In this document: in pieces, positions 1 to 9,419 of the stretch
How the letters are laid out: every line of letters starts with the position of its first letter
Numbering within the stretch: position 1 is the first letter of the stretch
Assembly: GCF_002081715.1 (NCBI RefSeq)
Contig: NZ_MUKP01000022.1
Coordinates: 1 to 64,000, forward strand
Length of the DNA: 64,000 nt
Origin: Nocardia donostiensis
Lineage (GTDB): Bacteria; Actinomycetota; Actinomycetes; Mycobacteriales; Mycobacteriaceae
Direction of reading: 5' to 3'
Program-made: the position numbers and the translations under genes
The notes under the pieces: generated by a model
The model's input: only the letters and a program-made list of their open reading frames with translations
What the model was told of the DNA's origin: nothing
Database searches by the model: none

Positions 1-2810
1 ATCCGACCAGGTTCAAGTTCGGTGGCGATGGCTACTATCTGAAATCGGCCGCCGAGATGCGTGAGCTCTGGGACGACCAGGTGCCTGGGGCCTGCGACAA
101 CACCCTGTTGATCGCCGAACGGGTGCAGCCCTACGACGACGTGTGGGCGTTCAAGGACCGGATGCCGGTGTTCCCGGTCCCGGAGGGGGAGACCCAGAAC
201 TCGTGGTTGCGCAAGGAGGTGGCGCGGGGGCTGGCCCGGCGGTTCGCGGGCAAGGAGGTGCCGCAGCGTTACCGGGATCGCGCCGACTACGAACTCGACG
301 TGATCGAGCAGAAGGGTTTCCCCGCCTACTTCCTGGTGGTCGGCGACCTCGTCTCGCACGCGAAGGAAGTCGGTATCCGGGTCGGTCCCGGCCGTGGTTC
401 GGCCGCGGGTTCGCTGGTCGCCTACGCGCTCGGTATCACGAATATCGACCCGATCCCGCACGGTCTGCTGTTCGAGCGGTTCCTCAACCCGGAACGCCCG
501 TCCGCTCCCGATATCGATATCGACTTCGACGATCGCCGCCGCGGTGAAATGGTGCGTTATGCCACCGAGAAGTGGGGTAGTGACCGCGTCGCCCAGGTCA
601 TCACTTTCGGCACCATCAAAACGAAAGCGGCGATCAAGGATTCGGCGCGGGTCCAGTTCGGCCAGCCCGGTTTCGCCATCGCCGACCAGATCTCCAAGGC
701 GCTGCCGCCGCCGATCATGGCCAAGGACATCCCGCTGTCGGGGATCATGGACACCGAGCACGAGCGGTACAAGGAGGCCGCCGAGGTCCGCGAGCTGATC
801 GGCAGCAACCCCGATGTCGCCAAGATCTACGAGACCGCGCTCGGGCTGGAGGGCCTGATCCGTAACGCGGGCGTGCACGCCTGCGCGGTGATCATGTCGT
901 CGGAACCGCTGATGGATGCCATCCCGCTGTGGCGCAGGGCCCAGGACGGCGCCATCATCACCGGCTGGGACTATCCGTCGTGTGAGGCCATCGGCCTGCT
1001 GAAGATGGACTTCCTCGGCCTGCGCAACCTCACCGTCATCGGCGATGCGCTGGACAACATCAAAGCCAACCGCGGCATCGACCTCGATATGGACAACCTG
1101 CCGCTGGACGATCCCGCCACCTACGAACTGCTGTCCCGCGGCGATACGCTGGGCGTGTTCCAGCTCGACGGCGGCCCCATGCGGGATCTGCTGCGCCGGA
1201 TGCAGCCCACCGGGTTCAACGACATCGTGGCCGTGCTCGCGCTGTACCGGCCCGGCCCGATGGGGATGAACGCGCACAACGACTACGCCGACCGCAAGAA
1301 CGGCCGTCAGCCCATCACCCCGATCCACCCGGAGCTGGAGGAACCGCTCGCCGACATCCTGGCCGAAACCTACGGCCTGATCGTCTACCAAGAGCAGATC
1401 ATGTTCATCGCCCAGAAGGTCGCCGGGTACACCATGGGCAAGGCCGACGCGCTGCGTAAAGCCATGGGTAAGAAGAAGCTCGAGGTGCTCGAGGCCGAGT
1501 ACAAGAGCTTTCACGAAGGGATGACGGGCAACGGGTTCTCCGAGGAAGCCGTGAAGGCGCTGTGGGACACCATCCTTCCGTTCGCCGGATACGCGTTCAA
1601 CAAATCACATGCCGCCGGCTACGGGCTGGTGTCGTTCTGGACCGCCTACCTGAAGGCCAACTATCCCGCGGAATATATGGCCGGTCTGCTGACCAGCGTC
1701 GGTGACGACAAGGACAAGGCGGCGGTGTATCTGTCGGACTGCCGTCGTCTCGGGATCACCGTGCTGCCACCGGATGTCAATGAATCCGAGCACAACTTCG
1801 CCTCGGTGGGCGCGGATATCCGGTTCGGGCTGGGTGCGGTCCGCAATGTCGGCACGAACGTGGTGTCGTCGATCATCGCCGCACGCAAGGAGAGGTCGAA
1901 GTTCACCGACTTCTCCGATTACCTGAACAAAATCGATGCCATCGCCTGCACCAAGAAGGTCACCGAATCTCTCATCAAGGCCGGTGCTTTCGATTCGCTC
2001 GGGCATCCGCGCAAGGGTTTGCTGCTGATCCACTCCGACGCCATCGACGCGGTGATGTCCACCAAGAAGGCCGAGGCGATCGGCCAGTTCGACCTGTTCG
2101 GCGGGATGGGCGACGAGGGCGACGACTCGGTGGCGTCGGTGTTCGATGTGAAGGTTCCCGACGAGGAATGGGACACCAAACACCGGCTGGCGCTGGAACG
2201 GGAAATGCTGGGGCTGTATGTCTCCGGGCATCCGCTCACCGGTGTCGAGCATGTGCTCGCCGCCCAGGCCGACACCCAGATCCCGGCCATTCTGGAAGGT
2301 GATCTCAAAGACGGAACCCAGGTGACCGTCGGCGGCATCCTCGCGTCGGTGAACCGCCGTATCAACAAGAACGGTCTGGCGTGGGCGTCGGCGCAGCTCG
2401 AGGACCTCACCGGTGGTATCGAGGTGCTGTTCTTCCCGCAGGCGTATTCGGTGTACGGCATGGATGTGGTCGAGGACGCGGTGGTGCTGGTGCGGGCACG
2501 GGTGTCGGTGCGCGACGACCGGATCTCGTTGATCGCCAACGATCTGGCCGTACCGGACCTGTCGGCGATCGGGGTGGCGAAACCGCTGTCGGTCACCATC
2601 AGCACACGGATGTGCACCCCCGACAAGATCGGCGAACTCAAGCGGGTGCTGTCCCGGCACCCGGGCACCTCCGATGTGCATATCCGGCACGTAGGCGCCC
2701 GCGATAAGACCACGCTGCTGAAACTTGCGGACAGCCTGCGGGTGTCGCCGTCGTCGGCGTTGATGGGTGACCTCAAGGCCCTGCTGGGGCCGGGCTGCCT
2801 CGCCGGCTGA
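1..2810 (+). CDS. dnaE: DNA polymerase III alpha subunit, 5'-truncated by window edge
   Basis: Replicative polymerase catalytic subunit (C-family), acting at the chromosomal fork. The reading frame is open from base 3, so the start and roughly the first quarter (PHP domain) lie outside the window; about 935 codons remain of a family length near 1180. The [10 protein letters not shown] motif is followed by PDIDIDFDD (coded around 507-533), which carries two catalytic aspartates of the palm. The tau- and clamp-binding C-terminal part is complete and contains an OB-fold-like segment with [14 protein letters not shown]. The dnaE1-type motif set and position upstream of ilvA match the main mycobacterial polymerase rather than the error-prone DnaE2; that assignment is an inference from synteny. 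Stop codon TGA is followed at once by a strong hairpin. Confidence 0.97.
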   Translation, partial: PTRFKFGGDGYYLKSAAEMRELWDDQVPGACDNTLLIAERVQPYDDVWAFKDRMPVFPVPEGETQNSWLRKEVARGLARRFAGKEVPQRYRDRADYELDVIEQKGFPAYFLVVGDLVSHAKEVGIRVGPGRGSAAGSLVAYALGITNIDPIPHGLLFERFLNPERPSAPDIDIDFDDRRRGEMVRYATEKWGSDRVAQVITFGTIKTKAAIKDSARVQFGQPGFAIADQISKALPPPIMAKDIPLSGIMDTEHERYKEAAEVRELIGSNPDVAKIYETALGLEGLIRNAGVHACAVIMSSEPLMDAIPLWRRAQDGAIITGWDYPSCEAIGLLKMDFLGLRNLTVIGDALDNIKANRGIDLDMDNLPLDDPATYELLSRGDTLGVFQLDGGPMRDLLRRMQPTGFNDIVAVLALYRPGPMGMNAHNDYADRKNGRQPITPIHPELEEPLADILAETYGLIVYQEQIMFIAQKVAGYTMGKADALRKAMGKKKLEVLEAEYKSFHEGMTGNGFSEEAVKALWDTILPFAGYAFNKSHAAGYGLVSFWTAYLKANYPAEYMAGLLTSVGDDKDKAAVYLSDCRRLGITVLPPDVNESEHNFASVGADIRFGLGAVRNVGTNVVSSIIAARKERSKFTDFSDYLNKIDAIACTKKVTESLIKAGAFDSLGHPRKGLLLIHSDAIDAVMSTKKAEAIGQFDLFGGMGDEGDDSVASVFDVKVPDEEWDTKHRLALEREMLGLYVSGHPLTGVEHVLAAQADTQIPAILEGDLKDGTQVTVGGILASVNRRINKNGLAWASAQLEDLTGGIEVLFFPQAYSVYGMDVVEDAVVLVRARVSVRDDRISLIANDLAVPDLSAIGVAKPLSVTISTRMCTPDKIGELKRVLSRHPGTSDVHIRHVGARDKTTLLKLADSLRVSPSSALMGDLKALLGPGCLAG

Positions 2811-2836
2811 CACCGCAGGGGGTGCCTCCACCTGGG

Positions 2837-2867
2837 CTGCTGCCGCTACGACAGGTAGCGGCAGCAG
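2837..2867. terminator. Bidirectional hairpin between dnaE and the MFS gene
   Basis: Perfect 13-bp inverted repeat, CTGCTGCCGCTAC and its complement, separated by the 5-nt loop GACAG. It fills the gap between two convergent genes, so it probably ends both transcripts. There is no long T run, as is usual for high-GC actinobacteria. Confidence 0.75.
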
Positions 2868-2870
2868 GCC

Positions 2871-4106
2871 TCACACCCCGGATTCGACGAGTGCTTCGGG
2901 CCGTGTTCCCGGTATCGCGACGGGAGCGGGCGCCGAGCCTGATGTCGGCTCGATATGGCCCGGTGTGCGGCGTTGCAGCAGGTGAGCGATGGCAACGGTG
3001 CTCAGCGCGGCGGTAGCGACGACGGCGGCGATCCACCCGGTGACCGCGTAGTCGTATCCCGCGTCGATGGCGAGCCCACCCAGCCATGGGCCGACCGTAA
3101 TACCGATATTGAACGAGGAGACGTTGCCTGCGGCCGCCAGGGTGGGCGCGCCGGGCGCCAGAGCGAAGACGCGGGAGTTGAGTGTGGGGTTGGTGGCGAA
3201 AACGAAAGCGCCGAGCAGGAATACCAGCACCACTGTGGCCGCCGCGTATTCGGCGGTCAGTGCGAGCAGCGTGGCGGCGCCGACCACGCCGGTCAGACCG
3301 ATGTAGAAGGTGCGGAACGGGTGGGCATCGCTGGTGCGTCCGCCGATGGTGATGCCGAGCAGCGAACCCAGCCCGTACACCGCAAGCACGGCAGGGACCC
3401 AGGTCTGCGCGATACCGGTGGTTTCGACCAGCAGCGCACCCAGGTAGGCGAAGATGACCAGCCCGGCCGCTGTGGCCAGCGCGGTGGTGCTGTAGGACAA
3501 CCACAACCGCGGGTTGATCAGGGCGCGCAGTTCCGCGCGCAACCCAGAGGTGTGCGTGTCGTTCCCGGCGGGGATCTTTGCCAGTACGCCGATCATCGCG
3601 AACGCCGTCAGCAGTGCGACGGCCCAGAACGCGCCTCGCCAGCCGAGCTGCTGCCCGATCACCGTCCCCGCGGGTAGCCCGATCACGGTCGCGACGGTGA
3701 GCCCGCCCGCCACGATGCTCATCGCCTTGCCGCGGGACTGTGTGGGCACCAAGCTGATCGCGGTCGCCGCCGCCAGCGCCCAGAAACCGGCGTAGACGAA
3801 CGCACCGACCACCCGCGTCCCGAACAGCACCCAGTAATCCGAGGTCGATGCGGCCACGATGTGGGTGGCCAGGAATACCGCGAGGAAGACGAGTAGTGCG
3901 GTGCGCTGGGGCAGCCGCCTCGTTGTCACTGCCAGGATCGGCGCGCCGACCAGCATGCCGATGGCGAAGGCGGAGATCAGCAGACCCGCGCGGGGGATCG
4001 AGACGCCGAGGTCGGCGGCTATTTCGGTGAGCAGACCGGCGAGCATGAACTCGGAGGTGCCCTGGGCGAATATGGACAGCCCCAGGACGTAGATGGCGAC
4101 GGGCAC
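2871..4106 (-). CDS. MFS drug-efflux transporter (Cmx/AraJ-like)
   Basis: Twelve-helix major facilitator of about 411 residues in the cytoplasmic membrane. The N-terminal stretch FAQGTSEFMLAGLL is typical of the actinobacterial Cmx/Cmr chloramphenicol-exporter and AraJ/PbuE group, so proton-driven efflux of small hydrophobic compounds is likely; the true substrate is not visible. The start is GTG at 4106, preceded by AAGGTAGG (4112-4119). It lies directly downstream of a tetR gene on the same strand and has its own copy of a presumed TetR operator overlapping the ribosome binding site. Family call is firm, drug specificity is not. Confidence 0.88.
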   Translation of the reverse strand: MPVAIYVLGLSIFAQGTSEFMLAGLLTEIAADLGVSIPRAGLLISAFAIGMLVGAPILAVTTRRLPQRTALLVFLAVFLATHIVAASTSDYWVLFGTRVVGAFVYAGFWALAAATAISLVPTQSRGKAMSIVAGGLTVATVIGLPAGTVIGQQLGWRGAFWAVALLTAFAMIGVLAKIPAGNDTHTSGLRAELRALINPRLWLSYSTTALATAAGLVIFAYLGALLVETTGIAQTWVPAVLAVYGLGSLLGITIGGRTSDAHPFRTFYIGLTGVVGAATLLALTAEYAAATVVLVFLLGAFVFATNPTLNSRVFALAPGAPTLAAAGNVSSFNIGITVGPWLGGLAIDAGYDYAVTGWIAAVVATAALSTVAIAHLLQRRTPGHIEPTSGSAPAPVAIPGTRPEALVESGV

Positions 4107-4117
4107 GAAAACCTACC

Positions 4118-4139
4118 TTTTGTATCGTTCAGTCCAAAA
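4118..4139. promoter_or_regulatory. Presumed TetR operator before the MFS gene
   Basis: A 22-bp element, TTTTG...CAAAA at its ends, that matches 16 of 22 positions with the element upstream of the neighbouring tetR when read on the opposite strand. It sits 12 nt before the GTG start and touches the ribosome binding site, a good place for repression. Confidence 0.55.
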
Positions 4140-4177
4140 CTTGGGTGGGGGAAACGACTGTGATCGAGGGCAGAGGG

Positions 4178-4750
4178 TTAGAAGGCGTCGAGTGCGGTGT
4201 TCGCGATGGCGGCGAGTTCGGCTCGGTCGGCGCCGCCGCGCGCTGCCACGCGCATACCGCTGATGGTGGAGATCAGGAACAGGGCCAGGGCGCGCGTGTC
4301 CTTGTCGGCATCGATCTCACCTGCCCGTTTACCTGCCTCCAGGGTGGTGGTGAGCAGGGCGAGCCGGTGCTGTTTGTCCTTGCGCAGGGTTTCGGCTGTC
4401 TCGGGGTCTTGCGGTGCGAGCTCGACGAGTGTGTTGACGACCAGGCAACCGGCGGGTTCGCCTTCGGGGGCGTCGACGGTCTGCCAGAGCAGCGCTCGGA
4501 TCTTCGTCCTGGTATCGGCCTCGCTGTCGAGAAGTTCGGCGAGGGTGGCGTTCTTGTCGTCCATGTATCGGCGCAGTACGCGCTGGAACAGGTCGCGTTT
4601 GCTGGTGAAAGTGTTGTAGATGCTGCTGCGGCCAAGTCCGGTGGCCTCGCACAGGTCTCGAGTCGAGGTGGCTTCGTAGCCCGCGGTACAGAATGCGCGC
4701 AAGGCGGCGTCGAGTGCGCGCTCTTCTTCGAATGCCCGTGGTCGTGCCAT
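4178..4750 (-). CDS. TetR-family transcriptional regulator
   Basis: Regulator of 190 residues: N-terminal three-helix DNA-binding domain (recognition part GLGRSSIYNTF) and a C-terminal ligand-binding domain of the TetR_C_16/AcrR kind. I chose the ATG at 4750 (MARPRAFEEE) instead of an upstream in-frame start because the family begins there and the upstream codons fall inside the operator. It precedes the MFS exporter on the same strand by 71 nt, a common repressor-pump arrangement. Paired operators suggest it represses both itself and the exporter; the inducer is unknown. Confidence 0.88.
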   Translation of the reverse strand: MARPRAFEEERALDAALRAFCTAGYEATSTRDLCEATGLGRSSIYNTFTSKRDLFQRVLRRYMDDKNATLAELLDSEADTRTKIRALLWQTVDAPEGEPAGCLVVNTLVELAPQDPETAETLRKDKQHRLALLTTTLEAGKRAGEIDADKDTRALALFLISTISGMRVAARGGADRAELAAIANTALDAF

Positions 4751-4766
4751 GGGAGCACGGTAGCAG

Positions 4767-4788
4767 TTTTGGATTGTTCGTTTCAATA
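4767..4788. promoter_or_regulatory. Presumed TetR autoregulatory operator
   Basis: Shares TTTTGGA, TG, CG, T and CAA blocks (16 of 22 positions) with the reverse complement of the element before the MFS gene. It lies 17 nt upstream of the tetR ATG, where the tetR promoter must be. Confidence 0.55.
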
Positions 4789-4796
4789 CTGTGGGG

Positions 4797-5483
4797 TTAT
4801 GGCGACACGGCGACCCCGAGCGACTGTGCGTCGATGAACCGCGGGCCTGCCTCCCCGTAAAATATGTCGACCTCGCGCATACGGAAACCGGCGTCCTCGA
4901 TCAGCCCGCGGATATCGCGGTCGAGATTGCAGCCGCCCGCGAGCACCTTCTGGATCGGATTGAGCCGGTGCTGCCACGTCTGCACCCCCGGGTCCGGGGC
5001 GAGTCCGTGTTCGACGAAGTGCAGCGTTCCGCCCGCCACCAGCACCCGCCGCACCTCGGCCAGCGCGGACGCGATATCCGGGATGGTGCACATCGTCCAG
5101 GTGGACAGCGCGCAATCGAAGCTGTCGTCGGGGAACGGCAATGACTGTCCGTCCAGACCGGCCCGTTCGATCGGCACCGGCGCCGACGCCAACCGGCCCG
5201 CGGCCAGCTTCCACCCCAGATCCGCCGGCTCGACCGCGCTCACCGACTGCACCGCAGGCGGATAGAACGGTACATTCAACCCTGATCCGAACCCGAGCTC
5301 CACCACCCGCCCGGACAACCCCGCGCACACCCGCTCCCGCAACGGGTCATTGGCCCTCATCCCGCACGCCACGTTCACGATGTGCGGTACGACACGGTCG
5401 CGATAGATCCCCACAACTTCACTGTCCCAGTCAGGACAGCGGGGGGCAAGGGCAATGGTGTTTGCCCGTGGCGACTCCCGCAT
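4797..5483 (-). CDS. Class I SAM-dependent methyltransferase
   Basis: Soluble methyltransferase of up to 228 residues with the Rossmann-type SAM-binding motif VVELGFGSGLN, motif II PDDSFD and the post-motif TWTMCTIPD. The pattern is that of type-11 methyltransferases and of the small PmtA-like group; the substrate cannot be told. The start is uncertain: ATG at 5483 has no clear ribosome binding site, and an internal GTG at 5414 (followed by GIYRDRVVPH) would fit the usual family N-terminus, giving 205 residues. It is upstream of tetR on the same strand, with the operator in the 46-nt gap. Confidence 0.8.
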   Translation of the reverse strand: MRESPRANTIALAPRCPDWDSEVVGIYRDRVVPHIVNVACGMRANDPLRERVCAGLSGRVVELGFGSGLNVPFYPPAVQSVSAVEPADLGWKLAAGRLASAPVPIERAGLDGQSLPFPDDSFDCALSTWTMCTIPDIASALAEVRRVLVAGGTLHFVEHGLAPDPGVQTWQHRLNPIQKVLAGGCNLDRDIRGLIEDAGFRMREVDIFYGEAGPRFIDAQSLGVAVSP

Positions 5484-5809
5484 CGACTCGCGACCAGGGG
5501 TAAGGCTGCACTGGTGTTACAGCGCTGGACGATGACTTCCGGGGCGCCCGGCGCCGCACACGCGCCGGCTTCACGTCCATGTGGTCTGGATGAATGTCGA
5601 CAGCAGGCAGCGCAGCACATCAGGGCCGGTCCGCGGCGAGGTGGGCGACCGCCGAGCTCACCGTCCCGGACAGCCGTTCGGACCCTCCACGCCGTTTGCG
5701 TGGTTTCCGGCGATACGGGCGGCAAGTATGCGCACGCCGGTGTCCTCGGGGTGGGGCTGTCCGAGACGCCGAAGTTGCCGAAATTATGGCACGACCGTAC
5801 TGTGAATAG
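5484..5809. other. Divergent intergenic region, no gene seen
   Basis: 326 bp between the divergent methyltransferase and serine hydrolase genes. Short open frames here have no family-like sequence and weak codon bias. It must hold both promoters, but no convincing -35/-10 pair or palindrome was found. Confidence 0.4.
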
Positions 5810-7033
5810 ATGAGCAGCGTTGCTTGTTCCGGCACGGCCGGGCCCGAATTCCGGCGTTTGACGTCGGCTTTCGCGCGGATCTTCGGGACCAGGCGCGGTG
5901 CGGGCGGTGCGTTGGCCGTCTATCTGCACGGGGAGCCGATCGTAGATATCTGGGCCGGTAGCGCCGGGCCGGGCACGCCGTGGACCCGGGAGACCGGCGC
6001 ACTCGTGTATTCCGCGACCAAAGGCGTGGCCGCCACGGTGATCCACCGGCTCGCCGACCGGGGGCTGATCGACTACTCCGCACCCGTCGCCGAGTACTGG
6101 CCGGAATTCGCGGCCGGCGGTAAAGGCAAGATCACCGTCCGGCAGGTGATGACCCATTCGGCGGGGCTGTCCGGTATCCACCGGCTCGCGAGATCACCGG
6201 AAGAACTGCTCGATCACGAACTGATGGAAGAGCGATTGGCTGCCGCCAGACCCGATCGTTCGCTCGGTGTGCCCGTCTATCATGCGCTCACCTACGGATG
6301 GTTGGTGGCGGGGCTGGCGCGTTCGGTCACCGGACTCGGAATGAAGGATTTGTTCCGGCAGGAAGTAGCCGCACCGCTCGGGATCGACGGAATCCACCTG
6401 GGCCGCCCGCCTGCCGATTCCGCCGTGACGATGGCCGATGCCGCGGGGTCGGGGCTCGGTGTGGCCGGGACACCGTTCGGGATGCGACTGCTCACCGGCC
6501 TGTACGGCGTGCCAGGCGCGGCAGGCGCCGCGACCCGATCGATGTTCGTGCCGGGTGTGCAGACCATCGTCTCGGGTGTGAACCCGCCGATCCTCGACAC
6601 CGAACTGGCCGCGGCCAACGGGGTGTGCACCGCGAACGGGCTCGCCGCCCTGTACGGGGTGCTCGCCTGCGACGGGATGGCGGGCGCGGACCGCTACCTG
6701 TCGCGGCCCACGATGAAAGCCATCCGCCGGATCGAACGCTACCGCCCCGACGCCGGACTGTTCTTCTATGTCCCGCCGCTGTGGCATCTGGGCTACCACT
6801 CGTTCCCGACCATGGGCAGCCCGGCGGGGTTCGGCCATATCGGTCTCGGCGGGTCGCTCGGCTGGGCCGATCCCAAACTGGGGTTGTCGGTGGGGTTCGT
6901 GCACAATCGGCTCGCGATCAACCAGCTGGCCTGGGATATGGCGGCGGGCAGCTGGCTGCTGCCGCTCATCCTGACCGGATTGCGCGCCGCAGGCAAGATC
7001 ACCCGCGACGAAATCCGCGAAGCCGCCGCGTAA
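5810..7033 (+). CDS. Serine hydrolase / class C beta-lactamase-like esterase
   Basis: 407-residue member of the beta-lactamase-related (class C, family VIII esterase) superfamily. The nucleophile motif SATK is at residues 68-71 and a YGW motif follows the ALTYGWLVAGL segment, replacing the YxN triad of true class C enzymes. No signal peptide is evident, so a cytoplasmic or cell-associated esterase is more likely than a secreted beta-lactamase. Resembles mycobacterial LipL/LipD-type proteins. The physiological substrate is unknown. It stands alone between divergent and convergent neighbours, its stop 25 nt from that of ilvA. Confidence 0.85.
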   Translation: MSSVACSGTAGPEFRRLTSAFARIFGTRRGAGGALAVYLHGEPIVDIWAGSAGPGTPWTRETGALVYSATKGVAATVIHRLADRGLIDYSAPVAEYWPEFAAGGKGKITVRQVMTHSAGLSGIHRLARSPEELLDHELMEERLAAARPDRSLGVPVYHALTYGWLVAGLARSVTGLGMKDLFRQEVAAPLGIDGIHLGRPPADSAVTMADAAGSGLGVAGTPFGMRLLTGLYGVPGAAGAATRSMFVPGVQTIVSGVNPPILDTELAAANGVCTANGLAALYGVLACDGMAGADRYLSRPTMKAIRRIERYRPDAGLFFYVPPLWHLGYHSFPTMGSPAGFGHIGLGGSLGWADPKLGLSVGFVHNRLAINQLAWDMAAGSWLLPLILTGLRAAGKITRDEIREAAA

Positions 7034-7058
7034 CCGGGCCCGGCCGCGGCGGCAACGC

Positions 7059-8414
7059 TCAGGTGAGGTAACGGTAGGCGGGCGAACCGGGTTCGAGGCG
7101 TTCGCACTGGATCGGTGATTCCCGCATCCGTTCCAGCAGCGCGGGCAGATCGGTGCGGGAACCGAGCTCGATACCGACCAGCGCGGCACCGGTCTCCCGG
7201 TTGTTGCGTTTGACGTACTCGAACAGAGTGATGTCGTCGTCGGGGCCGAGTACTTCGTCCAGGAAACGGCGCAGCGCACCCGGCTCCTGCGGGAAATCCA
7301 CCAGGAAGTAGTGCTTGAGCCCCTGATGCACCAGGGAGCGTTCGATGACCTCGCCGTAGCGGGACACATCGTTGTTGCCGCCGGATACCAGGCACACCAC
7401 CGTGGAACCGGGTTCTACGTCGATCTCGGACAGGGCAGCGACCGCGAGCGCGCCCGCGGGCTCGGCGATGATGCCCTCGTTCTGGTACATATCCAGCATC
7501 GTCGTGCAGATCGCTCCCTCGTCGACCGCCAACATCCGGAACGAACCGGCACCCTTCGGGTACTCGGTGCCCACCAGCAACGGCAGCGACGCATGCGAGA
7601 CCACCCGGCCGCCGAACCCGGCCACAGCCGCGTACGGCACCGCGCCGACCCGCAGCACGGACGCGCCGTCGACGAACGGATCCACCTCCATCAGGGTCAC
7701 CGGCTCGCCGGCGATCAGCGCCGCGGCCATCGACGCCGCCCCGGCGGGCTCCACCCCGAGGATGGCCGTGCCGACCGACCGGGCGCGCAGGTAGGTGCCG
7801 ACACCGGCGAGGCAGCCGCCACCGCCGACGGGCACCACCACCAGATCGGGGGCGGTATCGAGCTGGTTCAGGATTTCCACTGCGATGGTGCCTTGCCCGG
7901 CAGCGGTGCGGGCGTCGTCGAACGGCGGCACCAGGGTCGCGCCGGTCCGTTCGGCATCGGCGAGGGCGGCCGCGGCGGCAGCATCGTAGGTTTCACCGAC
8001 CGCGATCAGCTGCACGAATTCGCCGCCATGCACCCGGATACGGTCGCGTTTCTGCCGCGGGGTCGTGGTCGGCACGTAGATGCGGCCGGATATGCCCATG
8101 GCGCGGCAGGCGTAGGCGACGCCTTGAGCATGATTGCCTGCGCTCGCGGTGACCACGCCTGCGGCGCGTTCGCGCTCGCTGAGCTGCACCACCAGGTTGT
8201 AGGCGCCGCGCAGCTTGTAGGAGCGGACGACAGTCAGATCCTCACGTTTGAGGTACACCCGCGCGCCGGTCAGCTGCGACAGCCGCGGGCACAGCTGTAG
8301 TGGGGTGGGCTCGATAATGTCGGTAATTCGCTTCGCGGCGGCATCGATCTCGTCCGCGTTCAGCGTCGGACGTGCGGCTGACAGATCGTCGATGACATCG
8401 AGCGGATTGGACAC
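7059..8414 (-). CDS. ilvA: Threonine dehydratase, biosynthetic
   Basis: Converts threonine to 2-oxobutanoate plus ammonia, first step of isoleucine synthesis, using PLP. The Schiff-base lysine is in SYKLRG (K67) and the phosphate-binding loop is GGGGCLAG. A single ACT-like domain at the C-terminus (from about residue 370, HYFLVDFPQEPGAL) gives allosteric control by isoleucine. Length 451 residues fits the one-ACT actinobacterial form. The frame is open far upstream, but homologous sequence begins at the GTG at 8414. A 14-bp hairpin ends 14 nt upstream of that start. Confidence 0.95.
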   Translation of the reverse strand: MSNPLDVIDDLSAARPTLNADEIDAAAKRITDIIEPTPLQLCPRLSQLTGARVYLKREDLTVVRSYKLRGAYNLVVQLSERERAAGVVTASAGNHAQGVAYACRAMGISGRIYVPTTTPRQKRDRIRVHGGEFVQLIAVGETYDAAAAAALADAERTGATLVPPFDDARTAAGQGTIAVEILNQLDTAPDLVVVPVGGGGCLAGVGTYLRARSVGTAILGVEPAGAASMAAALIAGEPVTLMEVDPFVDGASVLRVGAVPYAAVAGFGGRVVSHASLPLLVGTEYPKGAGSFRMLAVDEGAICTTMLDMYQNEGIIAEPAGALAVAALSEIDVEPGSTVVCLVSGGNNDVSRYGEVIERSLVHQGLKHYFLVDFPQEPGALRRFLDEVLGPDDDITLFEYVKRNNRETGAALVGIELGSRTDLPALLERMRESPIQCERLEPGSPAYRYLT

Positions 8415-8427
8415 TCCGAATATGGTG

Positions 8428-8460
8428 CCACCCGCCGCAGCGGACAGCTGCGGCGGGTGG
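8428..8460. terminator. Strong hairpin just upstream of ilvA
   Basis: Perfect 14-bp arms (CCACCCGCCGCAGC and its complement) around the loop GGACA. On the minus strand it lies after the nitroreductase-like gene and 14 nt before the ilvA start, so it is either that gene's terminator or a leader structure for ilvA. No T run follows. Confidence 0.6.
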
Positions 8461-8494
8461 GGTGGAAACGGCCGGAACCGGGCAGGTCGGGCGG

Positions 8495-8929
8495 TTAGCG
8501 GGGGGTGAGCACGAACACCGGGATCTGGCGGTCGGTATTCGTCTGGTAGTCGGCGTAGTCGGGGTAGGCGGCGACAGCACGCTCCCACCACAGATCGCGT
8601 TCTTCGCCGAAGACCTCGCGGGCGGTGTAGTCCTTGTTCACCGTGCCGTCGCGCAGTTCGACATGCGGTTCGGCGACAACATTGTAGTACCAGACGGGAT
8701 GTTTGGGCGCACCGCCGAGCGAGGCCACGATGGCGTACTCGCCGTTGTGCTCCACCCGCATCAGTGGCGTCTTACGCAACTTGCCGGTTTTGGCGCCGCG
8801 GCTGGTGAGGACGACGACCGGCATACCGCGCATCGTCGTGCCTTCGGTACCGCCGGAGTTCTCGTATTTCTCGGCCTGTTCCCGAGCCCAGTCGGAGGTG
8901 CTCGGTGCGTATTCTCCAGTCAGAGGCAT
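8495..8929 (-). CDS. F420H2-dependent nitroreductase-like (Ddn family) protein
   Basis: 144-residue split-barrel protein of the deazaflavin-dependent nitroreductase family, found mainly in F420-making actinobacteria. Diagnostic pieces are [20 protein letters not shown], the YAIVASLGG strand and HPVWYYN. Related M. tuberculosis proteins reduce quinones and activate nitroimidazoles; which quinone or xenobiotic this one uses is unknown. I start at ATG 8929 ([10 protein letters not shown]), the family N-terminus. Its upstream region carries a large perfect palindrome shared with a divergent small gene. Confidence 0.87.
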   Translation of the reverse strand: MPLTGEYAPSTSDWAREQAEKYENSGGTEGTTMRGMPVVVLTSRGAKTGKLRKTPLMRVEHNGEYAIVASLGGAPKHPVWYYNVVAEPHVELRDGTVNKDYTAREVFGEERDLWWERAVAAYPDYADYQTNTDRQIPVFVLTPR

Positions 8930-8987
8930 GTCAGGACCAACGCAGGCGCCGCAGGAACTGTTCCCGCGCTCGGCCGGGGAGCGGAAA

Positions 8988-9015
8988 CCATAAGTTCGCT
9001 GGCCCGAACTTATGG
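8988..9015. promoter_or_regulatory. Perfect 11-bp palindrome between divergent genes
   Basis: CCATAAGTTCG and its exact complement are separated by CTGGCC. It lies 59-86 nt upstream of the nitroreductase-like gene and covers the -35 region of the divergent small membrane gene, so it looks like a regulator-binding site. No regulator is encoded next to it. Confidence 0.55.
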
Positions 9016-9021
9016 ACGGGG

Positions 9022-9027
9022 GTAGCC
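9022..9027 (+). promoter_or_regulatory. Leaderless -10 box of the small membrane gene
   Basis: TAGCCT ends 7 nt before the ATG at 9035, the spacing expected for a leaderless actinobacterial transcript. Confidence 0.4.
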
Positions 9028-9034
9028 TGAACAA

Positions 9035-9292
9035 ATGGCAGTGCGGCACTCGGTTCCAGCACGTGCCCTCGGCGCATCGAGGGCACGAAACACCACCTGT
9101 GTGATCGCCGGCGTCACATGGCCGGTGTACAAGCTGGAGGCATTGGCCGCCGGGCTGCTCACCCTGTTGGCGCTCGGGTTGATCACTGCCTCAGCGCAGA
9201 CCGCGGTGCTCACTGCGGCCTCGGTTGCCGCGCTCGTATGGTTCGCCGGGCAGTGGCGCAGGCCCGAAGCCACGCACCCCGGCGAAGACTGA
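9035..9292 (+). CDS. Small hypothetical membrane protein
   Basis: 85 residues with two predicted membrane helices, roughly residues 35-50 and 53-70 ([18 protein letters not shown], then [16 protein letters not shown]), and a charged C-terminal tail. No family is recognised. The ATG has a -10-like TAGCCT at leaderless spacing, which supports it; an internal in-frame GTG before [10 protein letters not shown] is an alternative start. Divergent from the nitroreductase-like gene and possibly sharing its palindromic control site. Confidence 0.5.
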   Translation: MAVRHSVPARALGASRARNTTCVIAGVTWPVYKLEALAAGLLTLLALGLITASAQTAVLTAASVAALVWFAGQWRRPEATHPGED

Positions 9293-9419
9293 TCCCGCGT
9301 TCGCGTAACCCGCAGCGGCACAGTACGGCACGGCTGACATCCGGATGCGCCGGGCGGCATAGTGTTTCGAGTAGTCCGCTACGCATACGGGGTCGCGCCG
9401 GGGAGGGGAAAATCGGGTT

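Noticed and set aside
1605..2831. 408-codon open frame on the minus strand inside dnaE
   Set aside because: Shadow of dnaE: composition follows the complementary codons, no family motifs, and a typical high-GC antisense frame.
5382..5813. 143-codon frame on the plus strand between methyltransferase and serine hydrolase
   Set aside because: Overlaps the methyltransferase gene, shows no motif and runs through the presumed promoter region.
5810..7033. Secreted beta-lactamase resistance gene
   Set aside because: No signal peptide and the YxN motif of true class C enzymes is replaced, so an esterase-like role is more likely.
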